Below are positions 1-6,463 of a stretch of DNA of 64,000 bases, one piece after another. The translations under genes were made by a program, and so were the position numbers. Each line of letters starts with the position of its first letter. The first letter of the stretch is position 1. Under the pieces are notes generated by a model. That model worked only from the letters and a program-made list of their open reading frames with translations. It was not told the origin of the DNA and searched no databases. This DNA is from Algoriphagus pacificus (lineage in GTDB: Bacteria; Bacteroidota; Bacteroidia; Cytophagales; Cyclobacteriaceae). Where the stretch lies: positions 1 to 64,000 of the forward strand of contig NZ_JAFKCU010000003.1 in the NCBI RefSeq assembly GCF_017254845.1, in the 5' to 3' direction.

Positions 1-69
1 GTGGAATATGCGATTAACAACGGAGCGCATAATGCCGCCAAGATGCTGTCCGTGAGCAAAACCAGCTGA
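1..69 (+). CDS. C-terminal end of an unidentified protein (5' cut by window)
   Basis: The frame is open from the first base and stops with TGA at 67-69, giving about 22 residues ending in KMLSVSKTS. The stop overlaps the ATG of the next gene (TGATG), which suggests translational coupling with the DUF5675 gene. Too little is present to name the family. By position it is probably the last part of a phage-derived or phage-tail-associated gene upstream, which is inference only. Confidence 0.45.
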   Translation: MEYAINNGAHNAAKMLSVSKTS

Positions 70-497
70 TGAGACTTCTTCTTAAAAGAAGGTATACTCC
101 CCGGGGAAGCCTGGGGAGGCTATACCTCGGTCAAAAGCAGTTGTGCTTTATCCGGGAAGCCCCAAAATCCTGCTATGATCAAGCTATTCATTGCCTGGAA
201 GAGGGGACTTTCGAACTGGAGGCAGCACATTCAGAGGAAGAGGGCTGGTTTATCAGAGTAGGTGAGAGAGGGTTGATTAAAGCCAGAAAAGGAGAATCTA
301 GGCCAGGTTTAAATGAACTATGTCCAGTAACTTCTTACCGAGCAGATGGCACTTCATTGTTTACAAAACTAGCCTTCTTGAAGCTTATGGATGAACTCAC
401 TCCTTTTTGGGAGCGGGGAGAAATCCTGGACTTGCAGATTGTTTCTACAGGAATCCCTTATCAATTGGAATCATGTCTGGAGCAGAGCTACTCCTAA
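69..497 (+). CDS. DUF5675 family protein (phage-associated)
   Basis: A 142-residue protein that fits the DUF5675 pattern. It has a basic N-terminal strand followed by GRLYL, a central EGTFEL segment where the family has a 'P-x-G-x-Y-x-L' stretch, an ELCPVTSY motif, and a C-terminal helix before DLQI. DUF5675 proteins are usually encoded near tail or lysis genes of prophages and phage-like elements; their biochemical role is unknown. The start overlaps the upstream stop and the 3' end overlaps the next gene, so the three are probably one transcript. No signal peptide is visible. Assignment is from remembered family pattern, not a search. Confidence 0.65.
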   Translation: MRLLLKRRYTPRGSLGRLYLGQKQLCFIREAPKSCYDQAIHCLEEGTFELEAAHSEEEGWFIRVGERGLIKARKGESRPGLNELCPVTSYRADGTSLFTKLAFLKLMDELTPFWERGEILDLQIVSTGIPYQLESCLEQSYS

Positions 498-667
498 CCT
501 TGGCTGGAGCAGTGACGATGTTATTGCTCTCGGTAATTGCCTATTTCCTCAAACTGCTGATTGAAGATACCCGGCAGTTAAAAGGTGAATTGGCAAAATT
601 GAAAGAGCTCTTTTACAGGCTGGAGATCGAACAGGCCTTCCTGAAGAATATGATGAAGGCACGGTGA
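473..667 (+). CDS. Small membrane protein with C-terminal coiled coil
   Basis: A 64-residue protein starting at the ATG at 473, inside the end of the DUF5675 gene (25-base overlap). A longer in-frame extension upstream is open but would overlap even more. Residues about 4-27 form one hydrophobic segment (LLLTLAGAVTMLLLSVIAYF), followed by a charged, heptad-like helix rich in L, E and K up to the C-terminus. This layout resembles small accessory lysis or phage membrane proteins, but no family was recognised. It lies between DUF5675 and a holin-like gene. Confidence 0.55.
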   Translation: MSGAELLLTLAGAVTMLLLSVIAYFLKLLIEDTRQLKGELAKLKELFYRLEIEQAFLKNMMKAR

Positions 668-1098
668 GCAGCTTGCCTGCAGTAGGTAGGTCGCAGTTGG
701 CAGTGATCAGTGTCAGTAGGCAGTGAGTAGTCGCAGTTTATAGTTCTCAGTGATCAGGCGCTATGGTTTAGCTCCTAAAATCATTGATTGAAGAAAATGC
801 CCTTGGAAGCAGCTGGTGGATGAATAACAAAGGACAGCGCTAAGAAAACAAGCTAGCTCCGGGCTTGTCTCGGAGATCAGCTTGTTTTTAGCTGGACTTT
901 GAATTCATCCATGAATTGTCCGAAGGCAATTCAAAGCTGATTTCGGGCAAAGGCTCCTCGATAGTTATCGGGATGCCAACTTTTGCCTGTCCACCGTAGG
1001 AGGAGCCTTCAAAAGTTGGGAGAATACATCCGATAACTAATAACTCTCAACTGACAACCAACATCATAAATCATAAATCTAAAATCATACATCAAAAA
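668..1098. repeat. Gene-free stretch with composite hairpin repeat (copy E0)
   Basis: About 670-750 holds a degenerate run of short CAGT-containing words, the reverse complement of a tract found elsewhere in the window. From about 797 to 1020 lies a partial composite repeat. It has hairpin 846-887 with outer arms AAACAAGC/GCTTGTTT and inner arms CTCCG/CGGAG, then a hairpin with arms CTTTGAATT and AATTCAAAG, and last the arms CCAACTTTTG (976-985) and CAAAAGTTGG (1010-1019) separated by an insertion. AT-rich 'cataaatct' words follow to the next gene. Confidence 0.7.
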
Positions 1099-1350
1099 AT
1101 GAACATAATAACAGAAATAAAACAAAGGGCAACAGCCCCAACACCTCCGTTTTTCCAAAAAGTAAAGAAAATCGGATTGATCATCGCAGCAGTAGGAACA
1201 GCTGTTATCACTGCACCGGGCAGTATTCCGGCAGTCCTGCTGAGCTATGCAGGCTATGCAATCACTGCTGGTACAGTGCTGGTCAGCATCGCCCAACTCA
1301 CAGTAGATGAGGAAAGGCTGGAGGATGATTTACTTCAATCGGTAAAATAA
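1099..1350 (+). CDS. Putative holin-like small membrane protein
   Basis: An 83-residue protein with a short amphipathic N-terminus (ITEIKQRATAPTPPFFQKVK), then two hydrophobic segments at about residues 24-42 and 45-67 separated by a Pro/Gly turn, and an acidic tail. The pattern 'TAPTPxFF-K-hydrophobic-PxxxPAxLxxxAGY' recurs in small putative holins of Bacteroidota that sit at the end of phage-like gene clusters. It lies about 430 bases downstream of the DUF5675 cassette, separated by a repeat, and is followed by a good terminator. Function as a holin is inferred from size, topology and context. Confidence 0.55.
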   Translation: MNIITEIKQRATAPTPPFFQKVKKIGLIIAAVGTAVITAPGSIPAVLLSYAGYAITAGTVLVSIAQLTVDEERLEDDLLQSVK

Positions 1351-1364
1351 ATTAAAAAAACCTC

Positions 1365-1396
1365 AAACCGGGGAGGCATTGCTTCTCCGGTTTTTT
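1365..1396 (+). terminator. Rho-independent terminator after holin-like gene
   Basis: The arms AAACCGGGGAGG (1365-1376) and CTTCTCCGGTTT (1382-1393) pair with two wobble or mismatched positions around a short loop, followed by a run of T to 1396. It sits 14 bases after the stop of the holin-like gene. Confidence 0.75.
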
Positions 1397-1750
1397 AAAG
1401 AAAATATTAGAAAGGGCACAGGCGTTGTCTTAACTCGCACATTCATTTTTTTTGAAAGGAATGTAGAAAATAACCCTTTCAACTTTTTCACTTCAGTTTA
1501 CAGAATTTCTCTTTGTATCCTGCCACTGAAAACTGACTTCCGTCCTTTCAGCTTTCATACTTCTATCTTTAAATCATCATTCTTCATTCTCCATTCCACA
1601 TTCTTATTTTCAGCTTTTAGACTTTAGCCTTCTGAATTTCCAATCCACTGCGACTGATCACTGCGACTGCCCACTAAATTTTTATCCTTCTGAATTTTTC
1701 GAAAACGATCCGAATTCCCAAATCATAAATCTGATATCATAAATCTTAAA
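1397..1750. other. Gene-free stretch of low-complexity repeat words
   Basis: No convincing gene. The stretch is made of words shared with other intergenic regions of the window: 'cttcattctccattcc', 'ttcagctttta', the tract 'CACTGCGACTG' near 1648-1675, and 'cataaatct' words up to 1750. An open frame at 1379-1627 is a translation of these words and is not credible as a protein. Confidence 0.6.
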
Positions 1751-2065
1751 TCAAAAATGATCTGGCTTGGTTTCAGGATGCTTTTCCCAGTATTGAACAA
1801 TCGAAGGCATATACTCATCACTTTCAATGGTCCCTTGCAGATCTCCTTTCTGGCCTTGATTTAGATATACTTTATTGTCTTCAACTTTCTCAACCGTCAA
1901 AGCCTCTTTTTCTATTAAACTTTTAACCTTTTCCCAATCCTTTGGATCAGTTATAAAAGTTTCAAAACGAATATAGAATTCCTCACCAATCGGCGGGATA
2001 GGGTAGTCACTTGGGATTTCAGCGCGAACAGGAGGCTCAGTAGGTATGATTATTTTTAGGCTCAT
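1751..2065 (-). CDS. Hypothetical protein, 104 residues
   Basis: A soluble-looking acidic protein without signal peptide or membrane segment. It begins with a strand-rich proline-containing stretch (IIIPTEPPVRAEIP), then 'IGEEFYIRF' and an alternating helix/strand pattern, and ends in an amphipathic segment with YWEKHPE. I do not recognise the family. Coding appears real because composition is protein-like throughout and the frame is uninterrupted against repeat-derived sequence on its 3' side. It is a single gene, divergent from the DUF2306 gene at 2196. Confidence 0.5.
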   Translation of the reverse strand: MSLKIIIPTEPPVRAEIPSDYPIPPIGEEFYIRFETFITDPKDWEKVKSLIEKEALTVEKVEDNKVYLNQGQKGDLQGTIESDEYMPSIVQYWEKHPETKPDHF

Positions 2066-2195
2066 GATTTTCGTGTTTTATTAAAGCTAACCATGATATA
2101 CGGGAATGCCAATTTTTTAATTTGGATCTTCGAAATCCCTCCTATAAATTTAATCCAACTCTAGAGTTTCCCTTAGAAAGCTTTTTAAACCTCAA

Positions 2196-3029
2196 ATGAC
2201 AGATTTTTCCAATCCAGCAAAGCAAAGTAAACTGGATAAATTCCTTCAGTTAACTGCCCGCTTATTAGTGTTAATAGTCTGGGGTTCAGCCATCTTATTT
2301 GGTGGTTATATTTTGACTTTTTACTTTGTGGCATTGATCCAAGGGAATACCAACCAATGGAATGAAGTGCTCCCGGATATTTATGATGAGCAGGCCTCAT
2401 CGGCTACAATGGGGATTGGACTTCACTTCGCAGCAGGTGGAATCATTCTTATTCTGGGCTGTATTCAATTAATCAAATCTGTTCGCATAAAATTCCCATC
2501 AATCCATCGCCTGATTGGCCGAGTCTATGTGCTCGCCTCCATCGCAGCCGCTATTGGAGGCTTGGTGTTTATTTTCACCAAAGGAACCATCGGCGGTCTG
2601 ATTATGGATATTGGTTTTACAGGCTATGGGGTTTTGACCTTTATTGCAGCCATCGCAACTATCTATTTTGCGAGAGCTAAAAATTTTGAGCTACATCGGG
2701 CCTGGGCTATCCGCCTTTTTGCCTTGGCCATAGGATCCTGGCTTTATAGAATGGATTACGGCTTTTGGTTTATGGTGACAGATCGGCTGGGCCACAACTC
2801 AGATTTCACCGGCCTCTTCGATTATTTTATGGACTTCTTTTTTTACCTGCCCAACTTGCTGGTTGCAGAAATCTTTATCGGCAAATACGAGGTGTTAAAA
2901 TCCAAAGCTGCAAAAATCCTTGCTATTGTATTCCTCAGTGGAGCAAACCTGTTTTTAATTGTTGCCACTTATTTCTTCACCGAGAAATACTGGGGTCCAG
3001 CAATTCTTGATGTGATTTTGAGTAGATAG
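2196..3029 (+). CDS. DUF2306 family integral membrane protein
   Basis: A 277-residue protein with about seven to eight hydrophobic segments. Diagnostic stretches are 'IHRLIGRVYVLAS' (about residues 105-117) and 'FELHRAWAIRLFALAIGSWLYRM' near 168-190, where conserved His and Arg residues lie at membrane edges, as in the DUF2306 family of predicted membrane proteins. The function of the family is unknown; the paired histidines have led to suggestions of cofactor or heme association, which the sequence alone cannot decide. It is followed within 160 bases by the BlaI/BlaR1 operon but has its own upstream space. Confidence 0.75.
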   Translation: MTDFSNPAKQSKLDKFLQLTARLLVLIVWGSAILFGGYILTFYFVALIQGNTNQWNEVLPDIYDEQASSATMGIGLHFAAGGIILILGCIQLIKSVRIKFPSIHRLIGRVYVLASIAAAIGGLVFIFTKGTIGGLIMDIGFTGYGVLTFIAAIATIYFARAKNFELHRAWAIRLFALAIGSWLYRMDYGFWFMVTDRLGHNSDFTGLFDYFMDFFFYLPNLLVAEIFIGKYEVLKSKAAKILAIVFLSGANLFLIVATYFFTEKYWGPAILDVILSR

Positions 3030-3126
3030 GTGATTTTTGACCTGTATATAAAAATCTTTTCCCTTCATTTCCTTTTCATAACAGCCCTATTTTCAACTCA
3101 TTAACAAAAATTAATAAAGAGAAAGT

Positions 3127-3170
3127 TTTGATATATTTATTTTTAGTCTATGTTTGTAGACATAAGTCTA
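3127..3170 (+). promoter_or_regulatory. Bacteroidota-type promoter with GTCTA operator (BlaI)
   Basis: TTTG at 3127-3130 and TATGTTTG at 3149-3156 match the -33 TTTG and -7 TAnnTTTG elements with an 18-base spacer. Three half-sites overlap and follow the -7 box: GTCTA 3146-3150, TAGAC 3157-3161 and GTCTA 3166-3170. They form the inverted repeats GTCTA-N6-TAGAC and TAGAC-N4-GTCTA. The start codon of the blaI-like gene is 13 bases downstream. Binding by that repressor is inferred from position and symmetry. Confidence 0.65.
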
Positions 3171-3182
3171 AACTTATAGAGA

Positions 3183-3554
3183 ATGAACCTTTCAAAAGCT
3201 GAAGAGCAACTTATGAATCTGATTTGGGAAAAGGATAGGGTATTTATGAAGGATATCCTAGAGGCCTATCCGGATCCCAAGCCTGCACATACCACAATTG
3301 CTACTTTGCTCAAAAGACTTCAGGAAAAGGAAGCTATCAATTTTGAGTTATTTGGAAACTCACGAGCCTATTTTCCATTGGTGAGCAAAAACGATTATTT
3401 CGCCAAAAAGGTGAATAGCATGATTAAAAACTTCTTCAATGATTCCCCAACTCAATTTGCCTCATTTTTTACCAAAGAGGCTGATTTGGACATGAAGGAA
3501 CTTGAGGAAATCAAAAGAATAATCGAAGAACAACTTAAATCCCAAAAGCCATGA
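3183..3554 (+). CDS. BlaI/MecI/CopY family transcriptional repressor
   Basis: A 123-residue winged-helix protein typical in length for BlaI/MecI. It begins LSKAEEQLMNLIWEKD (helix 1), has 'MKDILEAYPDPKPAHTTIATLLKRLQEKEAI' as the recognition-helix region (about residues 22-53), and a C-terminal dimerisation helix. The canonical cleavage region lies in 'FFTKEADLDMKE'. The partner M56 protease overlaps by ATGA, so both are co-translated. By family knowledge the repressor binds dyads in its own promoter and is inactivated after sensor signalling; a matching dyad is present upstream. The stimulus is unknown, since no beta-lactamase lies nearby. Confidence 0.9.
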   Translation: MNLSKAEEQLMNLIWEKDRVFMKDILEAYPDPKPAHTTIATLLKRLQEKEAINFELFGNSRAYFPLVSKNDYFAKKVNSMIKNFFNDSPTQFASFFTKEADLDMKELEEIKRIIEEQLKSQKP

Positions 3555-5242
3555 TCGAATTTGTCTTAAAGGCATCCTTTGCCTTGCTGGTATTTTATAC
3601 TTTTTATCAGGCCTTTTTGGCCAAAGAAAGCATGTTTCGTTTCAATAGAATTTTTCTTATTTCAGCGCTATGCTTTTCACTGATCGTTCCTTTTTTTCCA
3701 ATGCCTTTGGACATCCAGATCAAAGAAAAATTACTTTCTGAAGTATCATTATCAGAAATCGGATTCCAATCGGATTTAAAGATTAATGAAAATTCAATCC
3801 AAATGCCAGTTGAGGCTTCCACAGCAGCTGATGAAACAATTTCTACTGAATCATCTTACTCAGTCAATTGGAAAATGCTAGGTTTTGGGGTCTATATGCT
3901 AGGCTTATGTTTTTTCCTTACTCGATTTATTTTTCAATTGAATAAACTTTTTCGATCCATTCGAGACAATGAGAGCCTTAAATCGGAAGAATGCACCTAT
4001 GTTTTGCTTCCAAAAAACACGCTCCCTTTTACCTTTTTACATTTTCTGTTTGTAGACAAATCAGCTTTCCAAAGTCAAGCTATAGAACAAGAGATTATCT
4101 ATCACGAATTGACCCATATCCGTCAAAAACATACCTGGGATATACTATTTATCGAACTCCTAAAAATTGTATTTTGGTTTAATCCATTGCTGTTGTTTTA
4201 CAAAAAGGCGATTCAGTTAAATCATGAATATTTAGCCGATGAAGCCGTGGTCTCTAAATTCAACAACAAAGTTGCTTACCAATGGCTTTTGTTCCATAAG
4301 ATCCCAGGCAATGAAGCAGCCTTTTCAATGAGTAGCCCTTTCAATTACTCTGTTACCAGAAGAAGGGTGATCATGATGGGGCAAATAAGCTCAATCTTCA
4401 AGGCTAGACTTTATAAAACTTTCAGCCTCATCTTGGCAGGTTTAGTATTGATTGTTTTGTCCTCAAACAAACCCAGTTCCTCAGTCCAGTTTAATTCAAC
4501 ACCAGAGAGTGAATTCGAGCAAATCCTTGCAGAAGCTTACAAGGACGGAAACCCATATGAATTGGATATTTCTAAACTTGACCTTCCTGCTCTTAAAGTG
4601 GCTTACCTCCAGATGGATGAGCAGGAAATAAATAAGAGTACCGAATTTCCATTTTTTGAAGATTTGACCTACGAAAAATTGGAGGCTTTGCAGCAAGCCT
4701 ATCCGGAGGTGAAAACTACCATACTTTATAACAGACCTCCTGTCAAAAATCAAATCCCTCAGGATGTTTACGAACTATGGAAAAACTATAAGAACATATC
4801 TTTGACTATCGATGATGTAGAAAAAGATATTGCTGATTTAGAGAGTTATCAACCTGAGGATTTTTCATTGTTTAAGGTTGTAGAGATTTCTAAAAAAGAA
4901 CTCTTTAAAAAAGGAGAATATGAAGTCTCATTAATAACCAATGAATTTTATAAAGAGAAATATCTCAATGGGAGGAAAAGTATTCAACTTATTCAAGCGG
5001 AATATCCTGATGAATACCGAGTACTTGTCTCATTTATGGTGAGACATGGAAAAAAGGAAAATGGGCAGACAGTTGAGGATCTTCTTGAAAACTATTATGC
5101 TTCTATTTTTCATCAATTAAAGGTAATTAACCCATCTCAAAAGCCGTCAGATAATGAGGTTGTTGGTGATGGAAATGGTTTTGGAATTGCAATAATGAAG
5201 GAAAGAAAACCGACGTTTTACTTAAGATTACCATTCATTTGA
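3551..5242 (+). CDS. BlaR1-like M56 family membrane metallopeptidase
   Basis: A 563-residue sensor-protease. Two membrane helices lie in residues 1-52, a third at about 103-123, the peptidase core follows, and another helix lies at about 279-298 before a large C-terminal domain. The zinc motif HELTH is at residues 185-189, and the 'NHEYLADEAVV' segment about 40 residues later carries the third ligand region. Family members cleave the cognate BlaI-type repressor on signal. The C-terminal part of about 260 residues is not a recognisable penicillin-binding domain, so the signal is probably not a beta-lactam. The ATGA overlap with the repressor gene supports one operon. Confidence 0.85.
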   Translation: MIEFVLKASFALLVFYTFYQAFLAKESMFRFNRIFLISALCFSLIVPFFPMPLDIQIKEKLLSEVSLSEIGFQSDLKINENSIQMPVEASTAADETISTESSYSVNWKMLGFGVYMLGLCFFLTRFIFQLNKLFRSIRDNESLKSEECTYVLLPKNTLPFTFLHFLFVDKSAFQSQAIEQEIIYHELTHIRQKHTWDILFIELLKIVFWFNPLLLFYKKAIQLNHEYLADEAVVSKFNNKVAYQWLLFHKIPGNEAAFSMSSPFNYSVTRRRVIMMGQISSIFKARLYKTFSLILAGLVLIVLSSNKPSSSVQFNSTPESEFEQILAEAYKDGNPYELDISKLDLPALKVAYLQMDEQEINKSTEFPFFEDLTYEKLEALQQAYPEVKTTILYNRPPVKNQIPQDVYELWKNYKNISLTIDDVEKDIADLESYQPEDFSLFKVVEISKKELFKKGEYEVSLITNEFYKEKYLNGRKSIQLIQAEYPDEYRVLVSFMVRHGKKENGQTVEDLLENYYASIFHQLKVINPSQKPSDNEVVGDGNGFGIAIMKERKPTFYLRLPFI

Positions 5243-5376
5243 AAAGTGGAAGTTAGTTTCAATTGGTGTGTTCCTAGAGCTGTTTGATTTTTATAATGTC
5301 GAACTTCCTATCGTAGGATTTTCAAACCGACTTCTAAAATCATAAATCTTATTTCTCAAATCTTAAATCATCTGGT

Positions 5377-5573
5377 TTTCATCTTGCTGGCAAATCCTTT
5401 TTGCCTCCAATTGATATTCCCGAGCCAGCGCTGGAACAAATGATAATCTTTCAATCCCCGGGTTACGTCGTACCTCCTTACCCGGGGCTATTACATTTGA
5501 CCCCTTTGGGGTCATTGCACCAAACGTCATTAGGACTAAATGCCCTTAGAAGCATCTGTTTTATACACTAATT
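5377..5573. repeat. Composite hairpin repeat, A module (copy A1)
   Basis: Module order: GCTGGC...GCCAGC hairpin, then a CCCCGGG/CCCGGGG hairpin around a 'acgtcgtacctcc' loop, then the palindrome TGACCCCTTTGGGGTCA, then the linker 'AAATGCCCTTAGAAGC'. The same order recurs at 5671, 9198, 9605, 15058, 27471 and 34211. Flanks are 'cataaatct' words. There is no gene between 5243 and 6463. Confidence 0.8.
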
Positions 5574-5627
5574 GATATTATTAACAAGAAATTTGGATTG
5601 AACCATTCGCCATTGGGGATGTGAGGT

Positions 5628-5660
5628 TTTTGGTACTTTTGCTTTTCAAAAGTACCAAAA
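5628..5660. repeat. Hairpin of family F (GGTAC version)
   Basis: The arms GGTACTTTTG and CAAAAGTACC enclose the loop CTTTT (core 5632-5656), and the pairing extends through flanking T/A tracts to 5628-5660. Related hairpins with different but self-complementary outer arms lie at 6001, 6161, 9567 and 14944. Confidence 0.75.
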
Positions 5661-5670
5661 GAATACTCTC

Positions 5671-6025
5671 GGTTTCATCTTGCTGGCAAATCGCTCATAT
5701 CTCCGAATGTCTTGAATGCGCCAGCGCTGATAAAAATGATGATTCTTCAAACCCAGGGCCGATAGTCATCGTGGCGAAAGCCTGGGCTAATACATTTGAC
5801 CCCTTTGGGGTCATTTCTCCAAACGTTATTAGGACTAAATGCCCTTGGAAGCAGCTGTTTTATTGGTGATAAAGGGAGGCGTTAAAAAACAAGCTAGCTC
5901 CGAGCTTGTCTCGGAGATCCGTTTGTTTTTAGCCGGACTTTGAGCCAATAAATGAATTGTCCGAAGGCAATTCAAAGCTGATTTCGGGCAAAGACTTTTG
6001 GATACTTTTGGTCTTCAAAAGTATC
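5671..6025. repeat. Composite hairpin repeat, full A+E+F copy (A2)
   Basis: The most complete copy. The A module (5671-5875) has GCTGGC/GCCAGC, a CCCAGGGC...GCCTGGG middle hairpin and TGACCCCTTTGGGGTCA. The E module has a hairpin at 5887-5928 with arms AAACAAGC/GTTTGTTT and CTCCG/CGGAG, then GAATTG/CAATTC. The F hairpin GATACTTTTG/CAAAAGTATC is at 6001-6025. A short frame at 5621-5869 is a translation of this repeat, not a gene. Confidence 0.8.
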
Positions 6026-6160
6026 AAGAATAGCTTCCATCCCTGACTTTTGGTTGTTTCTCACAGACTATATTTCCTTATTCGCGAAAATAAATTTTAG
6101 AATTTTCCATAAGGGTTTCAGTTTCTTTTTGCTGGCAAACCTAAGGTAGTTATCGGGATG

Positions 6161-6272
6161 CCAACTTTTGGCCTTCAAAAGTTGGATAAAATAGATTTAG
6201 AGAAATAATCCCCCTTACCCCCTTTAATAGTAATTTAAATCCAAGCACCATTGGGTATTCAAGGGGGAGTTG
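6161..6272. repeat. F hairpin (CCAAC version) and family B C/G-rich repeat
   Basis: CCAACTTTTG-GCCTT-CAAAAGTTGG at 6161-6185 is a perfect hairpin. From 6210 to 6272 lies a family B copy: CCCCCTTACCCCC, then an AT-rich spacer, then AAGGGGGAGTTG, able to form a long stem. Beyond it, bases 6285-6420 contain a frame ending QPER-stop without a start codon, possibly a gene remnant. Confidence 0.7.
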
Positions 6273-6463
6273 AAAAGAATTTCCAACAAGCCGAAGGATA
6301 GTAACTTTATCGGAATTGAACCTAGATTACCGACAGATTATTATCTTTATTTGACTGGCCAGGCTGCTAAATGGATTAAAGGAGATCCTTCCTTCACCTC
6401 AGTACAACCTGAACGGTAAAGTCTTATCAATTTTCCAAAGGCATTTACCTTTATCAAAGAACT

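Noticed and set aside
1379-1627. An 82-codon frame rich in Phe and Ser
   Set aside because: It begins inside the terminator and runs through low-complexity words shared with other intergenic regions.
3183-5242. BlaI/BlaR1 pair as a beta-lactam resistance locus
   Set aside because: No beta-lactamase or penicillin-binding domain is present in the sensor or nearby, so only the general repressor/protease assignment is supported.
5621-5869. An 82-codon open frame in the gene-free stretch before the GMC gene
   Set aside because: It lies wholly within F and A repeat modules. Similar peptides ('PWANTFDPFGV') appear wherever the TGACCCCTTTGGGGTCA module occurs, so the frame is a repeat artefact.
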